From Reyranella massiliensis 521 (lineage in GTDB: Bacteria > Pseudomonadota > Alphaproteobacteria > Reyranellales > Reyranellaceae), in the NCBI GenBank assembly GCA_945862125.1, contig CAMAYC010000040.1:1-37695 (forward strand): a DNA stretch of 37,695 bases, written 5' to 3'. Below are positions 1 through 8,370 of this stretch, piece by piece (within the stretch, counting starts at the first letter, position 1; each line of letters starts with the position of its first letter). Under the pieces are notes generated by a model. That model did no database searches. It saw nothing but the letters and a program-made list of their open reading frames with translations, and was not told where the DNA came from. Made by a program: the position numbers and the translations under genes.

Positions 1-8
1 GCAGGGTC

Positions 9-26
9 GGCGCCGAAGCGGGCGCC
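9..26. terminator. Hairpin at the left edge, possible terminator of an off-window gene
   Basis: GGCGCC at 9-14 and GGCGCC at 21-26 form a six-base-pair stem around a six-base loop, followed by an A-rich stretch. It could end a transcript entering from the left on either strand. There is no T-run, so this is a weak call. The rest of 1-182 holds no convincing gene; it is the leader of the LysM gene. Confidence 0.25.
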
Positions 27-182
27 GCAAAACACACATAAGGAGGCAGGATTAGGGGAGGACAAGGAGGCTTCTTTTTACAGTAGATCCGATGTCTTTC
101 CGGACCGGGGTGACATGGTATCATTTCGCCCAGAGGGGTCGCGACGCCAAGGGCGGTCGGTCGTCGCACCGTTGGGAGGGTG

Positions 183-1220
183 ATGTCACGCACTGTTTTT
201 TGGCTCGTCGGCGGCGGCGCGATTGTCATTGCTGTCGCCCTTGCCGTTGCATGGCGTGGCAAGCTGACCGAGCAGGCGGTTATTGACCTGGTGGCCAAGC
301 CGGCGGCGGTCGCGCCGCCTGCCCAGCCACCGGCCCCGCCGCCGTCGGCTGAGCGCCCGCCAGCATCCTCTCCGGCAGCGCCTGACGCCGTCACGATGCC
401 GAGTTTCGATGTCGCGCGTATTGGGCCCGATGGGCGCGCGGTCGTGGCCGGACGGGCAGCCCCTGGCGCCAAGGTCGTGCTGCTCGACGGCGGCAAGGAA
501 ATCGCCAGCAGTGTGGCCGATGCCCGGGGCGAATGGGTGATCATCGTTCAGGAGCCATCGCTGACGCCGGGGCAGCATGAACTCAGGGTGATCCAGCATA
601 TCGAGGGCCGTGCCCCGGTGACATCGGACCAGGTCGTGGTCGCGGTTGTCCCGCAGCCGCCCTCCGCTTCGGCGCCCGCCGCCAAGGAAGAGACGCTGGT
701 GATGATTTCGCCGCCTACCGGCCCCGCGCGGCTGGTGCAGCCACCGTCGCCGGCAGGTGTGCCGAGGTCGGGTGACCTTGTCATCTCGACCGTGGATTAC
801 GACGATCGCGGCCATGCCACGATTTCGGGGCAGGCAGCGCCGGGAACGACCGTGCGTGCATATGTCGATGACAAGATCGTGGCCGAAGGTGTTGCCGGAG
901 CGGATGGCCGCTGGCGACTCACGCCGGCCAACCCGATCGAGCAGGGCAAACACACGTTGCGGATCGACCGAATTGCGCCGGACGGCAAGCCCGTTGCGCG
1001 CCTGGAACTGCCGTTCGAGCGGGTGGCTGTGCCGCCCGCGGCCGGCGGTGATCGCAAGCGGCTGTACGTGGTGCGCGGCGACAACCTCTGGAATATCGCG
1101 CGCGCTCACTATGGCGACGGTTGGCACCACACCAAGATCTTCAATGCCAACAAAGAGCAGATCCGCGATCCCGATCTGATATACCCGGGCCAAGTTTTTA
1201 GCCTGCCCAAGGTCGACTGA
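183..1220 (+). CDS. LysM-domain envelope protein with Ig-like repeats
   Basis: Predicted membrane-anchored or exported peptidoglycan-binding protein of 345 residues. An N-terminal hydrophobic segment (about residues 5-24) is followed by a Pro/Ala-rich linker. Two similar beta-rich repeats come next (about residues 75-140 and 195-280), both built around an AAPG(A/T)xV core and a later GxW, as in bacterial Ig-like modules. A C-terminal LysM domain (about residues 295-345) starts YVVRGDNLWNIA and ends with a YPGQVF motif. ATG 183 is preferred over GTG 180 because GGGAGGG lies just upstream. LysM proteins of this layout usually bind cell-wall glycan, and the exact role is unknown. The next gene, psd, follows after 28 bases, so they may be co-transcribed. 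Confidence 0.8.
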   Translation: MSRTVFWLVGGGAIVIAVALAVAWRGKLTEQAVIDLVAKPAAVAPPAQPPAPPPSAERPPASSPAAPDAVTMPSFDVARIGPDGRAVVAGRAAPGAKVVLLDGGKEIASSVADARGEWVIIVQEPSLTPGQHELRVIQHIEGRAPVTSDQVVVAVVPQPPSASAPAAKEETLVMISPPTGPARLVQPPSPAGVPRSGDLVISTVDYDDRGHATISGQAAPGTTVRAYVDDKIVAEGVAGADGRWRLTPANPIEQGKHTLRIDRIAPDGKPVARLELPFERVAVPPAAGGDRKRLYVVRGDNLWNIARAHYGDGWHHTKIFNANKEQIRDPDLIYPGQVFSLPKVD

Positions 1221-1248
1221 CGGCCACCGGGCGATAGAAAGCGCGTTC

Positions 1249-1941
1249 ATGCTGGCCAATTTCCTCGTGCCGATCCTCGCTGACGGATGGCGATTCATCG
1301 CTCTTTTTGCCGGCGCCGCCTTTCTGGGCGCGTTGACCGGTGCGGCGTGGCTGTTCTGGCCGCTGATGGTCCTGACACTGTGGTCGATCTATTTCTTCCG
1401 CGATCCGCCGCGCGGCGTGCCCCAGGACGACGGTGTGCTGATCGCGCCGGCCGACGGGCTCGTGCAGATGATCGTGGATGCGGTACCGCCGTCCGAGCTC
1501 GGGCTGGGTAGCGAAGCCCTGACGCGCGTCTCGATCTTCCTTAGCGTGTTCGACGTCCACATCAATCGCGCACCGTGTGCGGCGTCGGTCGATATCGTGT
1601 CCTACCGCCCAGGCAAGTTCCTGAACGCCGCCGCCGACAAGGCGAGCGAGGAGAACGAGCGCATGGCAATCGCCTTGCGCCGGCCCGACGGCCGCGTGAT
1701 CGGCTGTGTCCAGATCGCCGGCTGGGTGGCCCGGCGCATCGTCTGCTACATCAAGCCGGGCCAGACCGTTGCCGCGGGCGAGCGCTTTGGCCATATCCGG
1801 TTCGGCAGTCGCACCGATCTTTACCTGCCGCGCGGCGCCCGATTGTTGGTGGCACCGGGACAGCGCATGATCGGCGGCGAGACGGTCATGGCGGAGCTCG
1901 ATCCGGTCTCGCCCGAGCCCCGCACCGCGATCGAATTCTAG
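1249..1941 (+). CDS. psd: Phosphatidylserine decarboxylase proenzyme (short form)
   Basis: Converts phosphatidylserine to phosphatidylethanolamine at the inner membrane. The 230-residue length matches the short alphaproteobacterial Psd type. Two hydrophobic stretches occupy about residues 15-50. The self-cleavage site is the Gly186-Ser187 pair in RFGSRTDLYLP; cleavage would make the pyruvoyl prosthetic group on Ser187. The conserved VFDVHINRAP segment precedes it. The gene is followed after nine bases by pssA, which makes its substrate, so the pair is a phospholipid synthesis operon. Identification is firm. Confidence 0.95.
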   Translation: MLANFLVPILADGWRFIALFAGAAFLGALTGAAWLFWPLMVLTLWSIYFFRDPPRGVPQDDGVLIAPADGLVQMIVDAVPPSELGLGSEALTRVSIFLSVFDVHINRAPCAASVDIVSYRPGKFLNAAADKASEENERMAIALRRPDGRVIGCVQIAGWVARRIVCYIKPGQTVAAGERFGHIRFGSRTDLYLPRGARLLVAPGQRMIGGETVMAELDPVSPEPRTAIEF

Positions 1942-1950
1942 GAGGCAGCG

Positions 1951-2787
1951 ATGGACAGCGAATCGCCCGCGCGCCGGGGCCGACTGCACGGCTTTTCGAT
2001 CAATCGCCTGATTCCCAATATCCTGACCCTGGCCGCCCTGTGCTCGGGCCTGACGGCGATTCGCTTCGCCCTTCAGGGCGAGATGCGGCTGGCCGTCATC
2101 GCCATCATCGTGGCCGCGATCTTCGATGCCCTCGATGGCCGCGTCGCACGCCGGCTGGGCGTGACCAGCCGTTTCGGGGCGGAACTCGACTCGCTGTCGG
2201 ACTTCCTCTGCTTTGGCGTCACGCCGGCACTGGTGCTCTATTTGGCGTCGCTCAAGGACGGCGGCGCGCTCGGCTGGGTGGTGACCTTGATGTTCCCCAT
2301 CTGCTCGGCGCTGCGGCTGGCGCGCTTCAATACAGCCCTGGTGTCCGATACGCCGCCGCCGGTCTGGACCGGATCGTTTTTTACCGGCGTGCCGGCGCCG
2401 GCCGGTGCCTTGCTCGCCCTGATCCCGTTGATGGTGAGCTTCGAGATCGAAGCCGCCTGGCCGCGCCACGCGCTGCTCGTGGGGGCGGTGCTGGTGGTGG
2501 TCGGTGGCCTGATGGTGAGCCGGATTCCGACCTATTCCTTCAAAAAGGGAAGGGTGCCGCGGAATCTCGTGCTGCCCGCCTTGTTGGGCGCCGCGCTGGT
2601 CATGGGCGTGATCGCGAGCGCGCCGTGGATCGGCATGTCGCTGATTGGTCTGGCCTACGTATCGCTCATTCCGTTCAGCTGGATGGCCTATCGCCGTCAG
2701 GCGGCACAGGACCGACGGGCGGCCGAGAAGCCCGGCGAGGTGGTGTCCTTGCGGTCGGTCGATGCGGGCCCGTCGACACAGGGCTGA
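1951..2787 (+). CDS. pssA: CDP-diacylglycerol-serine O-phosphatidyltransferase
   Basis: Makes phosphatidylserine from CDP-diacylglycerol and L-serine in the inner membrane; Psd upstream then decarboxylates it. The CDP-alcohol phosphatidyltransferase signature DG-x2-AR-x8-G-x3-D-x3-D is complete at about residues 62-84 (LDGRVARR ... GAELDSLSD). Several membrane segments follow over the 278 residues. GGAGG sits five bases before the ATG. Pairing with psd supports serine as the acceptor alcohol. The C-terminal tail is charged and probably cytosolic. Confidence 0.93.
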   Translation: MDSESPARRGRLHGFSINRLIPNILTLAALCSGLTAIRFALQGEMRLAVIAIIVAAIFDALDGRVARRLGVTSRFGAELDSLSDFLCFGVTPALVLYLASLKDGGALGWVVTLMFPICSALRLARFNTALVSDTPPPVWTGSFFTGVPAPAGALLALIPLMVSFEIEAAWPRHALLVGAVLVVVGGLMVSRIPTYSFKKGRVPRNLVLPALLGAALVMGVIASAPWIGMSLIGLAYVSLIPFSWMAYRRQAAQDRRAAEKPGEVVSLRSVDAGPSTQG

Positions 2788-2801
2788 ACACACCGCGGCA
2801 C

Positions 2802-3404
2802 ATGTTCGATCCCGTTCTGCGCCGGCTGATCGATCCGCCGCTCAATCATATCGGCGCCTGGCTCGCCGCGAAGGGTGTGTCTGCCAACGCAGCGAGCCTC
2901 ACCGGGCTCGGGATCGGACTGCTGGCTGTGCCGGCGCTGGCCTATGGTCGTTACGAATTGGCGCTACTGGCGATCCTGCTCAATCGGCTGGTCGACGGGC
3001 TGGACGGGCCGATCGCGCGTCGGGGAAGGCCGACGCCGTTCGGCGGTTATCTCGATATCATGTGTGACATGGCGTTCTATGCCGCGGTTCCGCTGGGTTT
3101 TGCCCTCGCCAGCCCGGTCAACGGCGTCCCTGCCGCCATCCTGCTGGCCTCCTTTGTCTGCACTGCAGCATCGTTCATGGGCCGCGCAGTGCTGGCGGCC
3201 CAAGCGGGTGAGGCCGACGACGGCAAGCGCGGCCGCAAGTCCTTCTTCCATGCGGCAGGGCTGATCGAGGGCAGCGAGACGATCGCGGCGTTTGGGCTGT
3301 TCTGCCTGATTCCCGGCGCCTTTCCCTGGCTGGCGGGTTTGTTCGCTGCGCTGTGCTTCTGGACCGCCGCGGCACGGGTGCTGGACGCCTATCGTCTGAA
3401 ATAG
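2802..3404 (+). CDS. CDP-alcohol phosphatidyltransferase family protein
   Basis: A second membrane phosphatidyltransferase of 200 residues, 14 bases after pssA and probably in the same operon. The signature is present (D68-G-P-I-A-R73, G81, D85, D89), but the stretch between the AR pair and the Gly is seven residues instead of the usual eight. Several hydrophobic segments are visible. The ATG at 2802 opens the family-typical N-terminus; the frame is open further upstream, but that part overlaps pssA and psd and is a shadow. The acceptor alcohol cannot be read from the sequence; glycerol-phosphate, inositol-phosphate or serine-type acceptors are all possible. Confidence 0.85.
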   Translation: MFDPVLRRLIDPPLNHIGAWLAAKGVSANAASLTGLGIGLLAVPALAYGRYELALLAILLNRLVDGLDGPIARRGRPTPFGGYLDIMCDMAFYAAVPLGFALASPVNGVPAAILLASFVCTAASFMGRAVLAAQAGEADDGKRGRKSFFHAAGLIEGSETIAAFGLFCLIPGAFPWLAGLFAALCFWTAAARVLDAYRLK

Positions 3405-3496
3405 AACATCGGCCCCTGAAGATTCGCCTTGCGGAGCGATATTCATCCTTGTTGGCCGGCAAATCTTTAGATCATTTCTATTTTAATCAACATGTT

Positions 3497-3589
3497 ATGA
3501 AGATTTCTTCATATTTTCGACCAATTTCAATTGACCGAAGAATCTGCATTAAGTACGATTCTTGAAGTCACTCAAAGCGCGGTCAATTG
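3497..3589. promoter_or_regulatory. AT-rich pilin leader with inverted repeats
   Basis: The 202-base gap before flp is much more AT-rich than its surroundings. It holds a perfect hairpin, ATGAAG-ATTT-CTTCAT (3497-3512). It also holds a separated inverted repeat, CAATTGACC (3528-3536) and GGTCAATTG (3581-3589), whose second arm lies 17 bases before the flp start. These could be operator half-sites or a leader RNA stem for the major pilin. No regulator is identified. Confidence 0.4.
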
Positions 3590-3606
3590 GGGCCTTGGAG
3601 ACAAGT

Positions 3607-3771
3607 ATGCTGTCGATTCTTCGGCGTTTGATGAAAGACAACCAGGGCGCGACCGCCGTCGAATATACGCTGATTGCCTCGCTGATCGCCGTCGCTGCGA
3701 TCGCCTCGATGCGTACCGTCGGCGAAAAGATCTCCAACGTCTTGGGTAACGTCACCAATTCCCTGATCTGA
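3607..3771 (+). CDS. flp: Flp/Fap type IVb major pilin
   Basis: The 54-residue pilin precursor polymerised into Flp (Tad) pili. A short basic leader ends at Gly14. The predicted prepilin-peptidase cut is before Ala15, giving a mature protein with Glu at position +5 (ATAVEYTLIA) and a hydrophobic helix, the standard Flp layout. ATG 3607 is chosen over an upstream in-frame TTG because TTGGAG lies ten bases before it and the leader then has normal length. It heads the tad locus, with the peptidase cpaA next. Confidence 0.95.
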   Translation: MLSILRRLMKDNQGATAVEYTLIASLIAVAAIASMRTVGEKISNVLGNVTNSLI

Positions 3772-3777
3772 GAGGCG

Positions 3778-3791
3778 GCCCAGCGGTGGGC
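3778..3791 (+). terminator. Hairpin after the pilin gene, possible partial terminator
   Basis: GCCCA-GCGG-TGGGC forms a short GC-rich stem-loop seven bases after the flp stop. There is no T-run. In many tad loci a hairpin after flp lets the abundant pilin message outlast the downstream assembly genes; that role here is inference. Confidence 0.35.
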
Positions 3792-3863
3792 GGCCAAGAG
3801 GACAGATCCGCTATTAGCTGTGCCTGATGTCAATTTTCCCTTTATAAATAATGTACTAACGCC

Positions 3864-3892
3864 TTGACTTAAGATATTAGAGAAAATATTCT
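3864..3892 (+). promoter_or_regulatory. Candidate housekeeping promoter for the tad assembly genes
   Basis: TTGACT (3864-3869), a 17-base spacer and TATTCT (3887-3892) resemble a sigma-70-type promoter. It lies in a 376-base gene-free, AT-rich gap between flp and cpaA, and would give a leader of about 250 bases. No open frame in the gap looks coding. Confidence 0.4.
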
Positions 3893-4056
3893 TTGTAACG
3901 TTATTATCTGTTGTCCTTTGTCCGCCTTTCTTTTGTGTATTCGTTCGACAGTTTTCAATTTCAGGCCATTTTTCAGGGCTGCCGTAGGCAGTCGGGCCGT
4001 GAGCGAATCCACACAAGCGGAGCGTAGGGACGGCGGTATTTCCGGCCAGGCCGCGG

Positions 4057-4076
4057 CGCGAGCTGGGTAGCTCGCG
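4057..4076 (+). promoter_or_regulatory. Strong hairpin in the cpaA leader
   Basis: CGCGAGCT-GGGT-AGCTCGCG is a perfect eight-base-pair stem with a four-base loop about 70 bases before cpaA. No T-run follows, so it is not a classic terminator. It may stabilise the leader RNA or be a protein-binding site. Confidence 0.35.
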
Positions 4077-4147
4077 GCGAGGTTGACCGGATCATCGGAG
4101 GGTCCCTTTGCGGTGCTTCACGGCGCCGACGGGTCAGATGGTGTCGG

Positions 4148-4657
4148 ATGTCGCTGCTTGTCCCTCTCCAGTCCATTTGTCTGATCGGCTTCGCGCTGCT
4201 GCTTGCCGTGGCGACGTGGCAGGACCTGCGGACCATGCGCATCGCCGATTGGGTTTCGCTGGCCATCGTGGCGGCCTTCGGCGTCTGGGCACTGAGTGGC
4301 GTTGCCGCCGGCAACACGACTTTCCTCCAGATTGGGCTCGCGCTGGGCTGCGGTGCAGTGATGTTTGCTCTGGGTGCGCTGGCCTTTGCTCTCGGCGCGC
4401 TGGGTGGTGGCGATGTCAAACTGCTGGCCGCGTCCGCGCTTTTCGCAGGTCCGGCCTTGCTCCCCGACTTCCTGATGGTCACGGCGCTGGCAGGTGGCGT
4501 GCTAGGGCTGGCGATGCTCGCGGGCGCGCGAATCGGCCCGGCTGCAAAGGCTGCCGGCGGCGCCTCCGTCGCCGGGCGGCTGCGCGGCGGCCTGCCTTAC
4601 GGCCCGGCGATCGCTGCCGGCGGCCTGTCGGTCGTCCTGGCGCTGGCGGCCTCGTGA
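4148..4657 (+). CDS. cpaA: Prepilin peptidase CpaA/TadV
   Basis: Inner-membrane aspartic protease (A24 family) that removes the leader of Flp pilin and of TadE-type pseudopilins. The two catalytic aspartates are visible: Asp26 in TWQDLRTMRI and Asp89 in GGGDVKLL (the GxGDxK motif). The 169 residues are almost wholly hydrophobic, matching the short TadV type without a methylase domain. It sits directly between the pilin and cpaB, as is usual. Confidence 0.93.
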   Translation: MSLLVPLQSICLIGFALLLAVATWQDLRTMRIADWVSLAIVAAFGVWALSGVAAGNTTFLQIGLALGCGAVMFALGALAFALGALGGGDVKLLAASALFAGPALLPDFLMVTALAGGVLGLAMLAGARIGPAAKAAGGASVAGRLRGGLPYGPAIAAGGLSVVLALAAS

Positions 4658-4673
4658 AGCGGCATCTAACCCC

Positions 4674-5675
4674 ATGAACAGCAAACGCATGGGCTTTCTG
4701 CTGCTGGCGGTTCTCGTTGCCGGCGCAACGGCGTTCCTGGCGCGCGCCTGGTTGGAGGCGGAACGCGCGGCCATCGTCGCGCAAGCGGTGAGCCAGCGGC
4801 CGGTGACCCAAGCCAAGCCCGCAATCCAGGTCCTGGTTGCCCGCAACGCGATCCGCACCGGCCAGATCATCAAGCCGGACGACCTGCGCTGGCAGCCTTG
4901 GCCGCAAGGCGCGCTGCCGCCATCATATGTCGTCGAGGGCAAGCGCCCGATAGCCGACTTCGTCGGCGCTGTGGCGCGCAGCTCCTTCCATGTCGGCGAA
5001 CCGATCGTCGAAATCGAAATCGTCATGCCGGGCTCGCGCGGGTTCTTGGCCGCAGTGCTGAGGGCCGGCATGCGCGCGGTCAGCGTGCCGGCCACGGCCA
5101 CCAGTGCGGTCTCCGGGTTTATCTACGCCGGCGATCGTGTCGACGTTTTGCTGACGCATGTTCTGACCAGTCCGGCCGGCCAGCTCAATGCCACCGAGAC
5201 GATCCTGCGCAATGCACGCGTGATCGCCATGGACCAGAAGCTCGACTTCACGCCGGGCGACAAGCCCGACATTGCCAAGACAGCGACGCTCGAGCTCACG
5301 CCCAAGCAGACCGAGATCGTGACGCTGGCCGTCAAAATGGGCGAACTCTCCCTGGTGCTGCGCAGCCTCCAGGATCCCGACGAGGGTGAGGGGGATCCGG
5401 CCGTTGCCGACCAGCAGCCGGCCGAGCTCGGATACAGTTACACGCAGGACAACCAGGTCAGCCGACTGATCAAGAGTCCAACGGCTACCGAACCGCCACC
5501 GGTGCTCGAAGCCGCCCGCAGCAATGCAGTCATCCTGCTGCGCGGCAGCACGCGCACCAAACAGGACCTCGATGGCACCATCTCCGCGGATTCGGTGCCG
5601 CCGCCGCCGATGCCACCGGCCGATATCGCCAAGCCGGGCCCCAAGCCTCCTACCTTGCCGAGTGTGCCGCGATGA
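4674..5675 (+). CDS. cpaB: Flp pilus assembly protein CpaB/RcpC
   Basis: Periplasmic pilus assembly protein of 333 residues anchored by an N-terminal hydrophobic segment (about residues 7-24). A SAF domain follows (about residues 51-115, with VLVARNAIRTGQIIKPDDL), then the RcpC-type region carrying VSVPATATSAVSGFIYAGDRVDVLLT. The C-terminus is Pro-rich. It is thought to work with the secretin CpaC; the overlap of its stop with the cpaC start (ATGA at 5672) supports coupled translation. Confidence 0.92.
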   Translation: MNSKRMGFLLLAVLVAGATAFLARAWLEAERAAIVAQAVSQRPVTQAKPAIQVLVARNAIRTGQIIKPDDLRWQPWPQGALPPSYVVEGKRPIADFVGAVARSSFHVGEPIVEIEIVMPGSRGFLAAVLRAGMRAVSVPATATSAVSGFIYAGDRVDVLLTHVLTSPAGQLNATETILRNARVIAMDQKLDFTPGDKPDIAKTATLELTPKQTEIVTLAVKMGELSLVLRSLQDPDEGEGDPAVADQQPAELGYSYTQDNQVSRLIKSPTATEPPPVLEAARSNAVILLRGSTRTKQDLDGTISADSVPPPPMPPADIAKPGPKPPTLPSVPR

Positions 5676-7678
5676 GCCTGTATCTCGCCTTTGCGACCAA
5701 AACGACGGTGTGGCGCCGTGCTGGCTCGTCACTCGCCCTCTTCGGCGCGCTGTCGTTCGCACTGCAGCCCACGATCCTGTTGGCGCAGTCGGTCGATCCG
5801 GACGGCGCGGCCAAAGTCCAGACGAAGGTCAAGAATCCAAACGCCAGCAACGCGGCCAAGAAGACGGCGAAAGGCAGGAAGAGTCCCACCGATAATCTGT
5901 CCGATGATCTCAACCGCCGTGAGTCGGAGCGCGTTGAGCAGGTGTTGCGGGGGATGACGCCGTCAGCGGCCGTCGCGCCGCTGACCGCCACGACGGCGGC
6001 CGCCGCGCTGCAGTCGGACGAAGCAAAACCCATGGCCTCGTTGCCGCCGACGGTTGCCGCCATTCCGCCGCGTCCGCCGATCGTCAGTGCCTCGCTGACG
6101 CCCGATGTCGGCCTGCCCCAGATGACACCGGCGACTGCGCCGGTCGCCGTCGCTCCGGCCGCCGATCGCAGTGCCGGCCAGTTCGCCCAGACGCAGGGCC
6201 AGGTCCAGCCACAGGTCGCGCCGATGCGTCCGGCGCCGCAGATGGCTCAAGCCCCGGCGCCCGTACCGCTCCCGCCCACGACGACACCAGGCACGCCGCG
6301 TACGCCGCAGGTCGTCGGCGGCGCGCCGAGTCGCGCCTTCGGGCAGAGCCAGATCGTTCCGACCGAACCGCCCACGCTGAAGCTCGAGATCAACAAGGGG
6401 ACCGCGATCAAGCTGCCCGGCGCGGCCGCCACCGTATTCGTGGCCGCGCCCGACATCGCCGATGTCCAGGTGCGGTCTCCGACAATGGTCTACGTCTTCG
6501 CCAAGAAACCTGGCGATACCGTCCTCTATGCCGTCGACGACCAGGATCGGGTGCTGCTGAATACCATCGTCAGCGTCACCTCGCCGATCAGCCGCATGAA
6601 GGGGGCTCTCGATACGCTGCATCCCAACAACGGCATCATCTACGACAACCAGGGCGAGACGATCGTGATGACCGGCACGGTCCGCTCCGCCGCGGTTGCC
6701 GAGGATGCGCGCCGGTTGGCGCTGCAGCACGTCGGCGGCAACGCCGCCAAGGTCATCAGCAACGTCAAGGTCGATGCGCCCACCCAGGTGCAGTTGCGCG
6801 TCAAGGTCGCCGAGGTACGGCGCGAGGCGCTGAAGCGCGTCGGCATCAACTGGCAGAACATCAACAATGTCGCCTTGTTCGGCTTGGCGACCTTCGGGAT
6901 CGGCGCCGGCGCGGGATTCGCCGTCCGCACGGTCCAGTCCGTTGGCGGCGCGGCCTCAGGCGCCATCTCCCTGCAATCCAACGACGGCAGCCTGAACGGA
7001 TTCATCGACTTCCTCGCCACGCAGAACCAGGCGACTATCCTTGCCGAGCCGAACCTGATCGCCATGTCCGGCGAGACGGCGAGCTTCCTTGCCGGCGGCG
7101 AAATCCCGATCATCACGCCGCAGGGCGGCACGACCAATGCCACGATCACGGTGACGTACAAGCAGGTCGGCGTCAGCCTTGCCTTCACGCCGACCATCAT
7201 CGGTGACCGCATCAATCTCAAGGTGGCGCCTGAAGTGAGCCAGCTCTCCACCGTCGGCTCGATCAGCGTGCCGCTCACCGCGACCGCCGTCGTCACCGTG
7301 CCGGGCATTCAAACACGCAAGGCATCGACCACGATCGAACTGGGCAGCGGACAGAGCTTCGCCATCGCCGGTCTTCTCCAGGCGAGTTCCCAGCAGGACA
7401 TCGTCAAGCTGCCGTGGCTCGGTGATATTCCGGTCCTGGGCTCGCTGTTCAAGTCCGATGCTTACCAGCGCTCGGAAACCGAACTGGTCATCATCATCAC
7501 GCCGTACTTCGTCGAGCCAACCAGCGGCAAGTTGCGCACACCCCTTACCGATCGCGTGCCGCCGACCGATGCCGATCGTCTCGTCTACCAGCGCCTCAAC
7601 CACCCGACGCCGCCGCGTCGCGTCGCGGTTGGCCGTGAGCAGAACGTCGGGCCGACGGCTGGCTTCAAATTGGAATAG
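5672..7678 (+). CDS. cpaC: Outer-membrane secretin CpaC/RcpA
   Basis: Forms the outer-membrane channel for the Flp pilus. A signal peptide (about residues 1-39, ending near LLAQS) is followed by a Lys-rich and then Pro/Ala-rich region to about residue 225. The pilus-assembly N-domain begins near residue 234 (LEINKGTAIKLPG). The secretin domain runs to about residue 616, with AEPNLIAMSGETASFLAGG and the late VIIITPYFVEP motif. At 668 residues it is longer than typical CpaC, and the extra length is the low-complexity segment. It overlaps cpaB by four bases. Confidence 0.93.
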   Translation: MSLYLAFATKTTVWRRAGSSLALFGALSFALQPTILLAQSVDPDGAAKVQTKVKNPNASNAAKKTAKGRKSPTDNLSDDLNRRESERVEQVLRGMTPSAAVAPLTATTAAAALQSDEAKPMASLPPTVAAIPPRPPIVSASLTPDVGLPQMTPATAPVAVAPAADRSAGQFAQTQGQVQPQVAPMRPAPQMAQAPAPVPLPPTTTPGTPRTPQVVGGAPSRAFGQSQIVPTEPPTLKLEINKGTAIKLPGAAATVFVAAPDIADVQVRSPTMVYVFAKKPGDTVLYAVDDQDRVLLNTIVSVTSPISRMKGALDTLHPNNGIIYDNQGETIVMTGTVRSAAVAEDARRLALQHVGGNAAKVISNVKVDAPTQVQLRVKVAEVRREALKRVGINWQNINNVALFGLATFGIGAGAGFAVRTVQSVGGAASGAISLQSNDGSLNGFIDFLATQNQATILAEPNLIAMSGETASFLAGGEIPIITPQGGTTNATITVTYKQVGVSLAFTPTIIGDRINLKVAPEVSQLSTVGSISVPLTATAVVTVPGIQTRKASTTIELGSGQSFAIAGLLQASSQQDIVKLPWLGDIPVLGSLFKSDAYQRSETELVIIITPYFVEPTSGKLRTPLTDRVPPTDADRLVYQRLNHPTPPRRVAVGREQNVGPTAGFKLE

Positions 7679-7688
7679 GGGAGTGGTC

Positions 7689-8360
7689 ATGCGGTCCGTC
7701 ATCTTCATGCTCCTCGCGGCGAGCGGCCTCGCGGCCTGCGCCAATCCTGTCGCCCAGCAGGCCACCGTGGACACGGTTCACGATGCGGTGCGTGCCGACA
7801 CGATGGTCGTCGTCAACTTCGCGCCGGGAGGCGGCCAATTGAATGCGGGGCAGCTCAACGAACTGAAGGGGATAGTCGCAGCGGGCAGGCGCGCCCAGCG
7901 CGATGAATTCGCCGTCGTGTCCGACGGCTCGGGAGGGGCGATGCAGCGGTTGCAGGCCCAGCGCGTCGCGCAAAGCCTGTCGGAATCGGGTGCACGCTGG
8001 GTGACCACGGCGGTGGAACCCGCCATGGCAATGGCCCCGAATTCCGTGGTGGTGGTGCGTTCGGAGTATTTGATCGCCAACAATCGCTGTCCCAACTATT
8101 CGCCGGCTGCCATGTGGAATCCCAATGAAGCAGCCATGCCGGGGTTCGGCTGCGCCGACGCCTACAACATGGGCCAGATGCTCTCGCGACCGCGCGATGC
8201 GGCGGTTGGGCGCTCGCCCGGCCCGGCCGATGGGACGGTCAATGCCGAAGCGGTTGCCCGCTACCGCGAGGGCAGGGTCCGCTGGCTCGGTGGGGGCGGC
8301 GGCAGTGGCGGTGGCGCTCCGGCTCCCGCCGCGGCGACGACTGGCGCCTCGACGAACTGA
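7689..8360 (+). CDS. cpaD: Pilus assembly lipoprotein CpaD
   Basis: Outer-membrane lipoprotein of the Tad apparatus, 223 residues, thought to help secretin assembly. The signal peptide ends in the lipobox LAAC, which sets the ATG at 7689; the upstream extension of the frame is a shadow of cpaC. The CpaD region carries VVNFAPGGGQLNAGQ and, later, NRCPNYSPAAMWNPNEAAMPGFGCADAYN in pieces, with the conserved paired Cys and FGCA motif. The C-terminus is Gly/Ala-rich. Confidence 0.9.
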   Translation: MRSVIFMLLAASGLAACANPVAQQATVDTVHDAVRADTMVVVNFAPGGGQLNAGQLNELKGIVAAGRRAQRDEFAVVSDGSGGAMQRLQAQRVAQSLSESGARWVTTAVEPAMAMAPNSVVVVRSEYLIANNRCPNYSPAAMWNPNEAAMPGFGCADAYNMGQMLSRPRDAAVGRSPGPADGTVNAEAVARYREGRVRWLGGGGGSGGGAPAPAAATTGASTN

Positions 8361-8370
8361 GAAGCCTGAG

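Noticed and set aside
186..1298. Long antisense frame opposite the LysM gene
   Set aside because: Arg/His-rich composition with no domain; a shadow produced by GC-rich codon bias opposite a clear gene.
1198..2793. 531-codon antisense frame across psd and pssA
   Set aside because: The plus strand carries two firmly identified enzymes; the antisense product is Arg/Gln/His-rich without recognisable motifs.
1575..2801. Upstream extension of the third phospholipid gene through psd and pssA
   Set aside because: The extension is Arg/Pro-rich shadow sequence; the true start is ATG 2802, where the membrane protein begins.
3549..4016. 155-codon minus-strand frame across the flp region
   Set aside because: It covers the pilin gene and its AT-rich leader; composition and lack of a ribosome site argue against coding.
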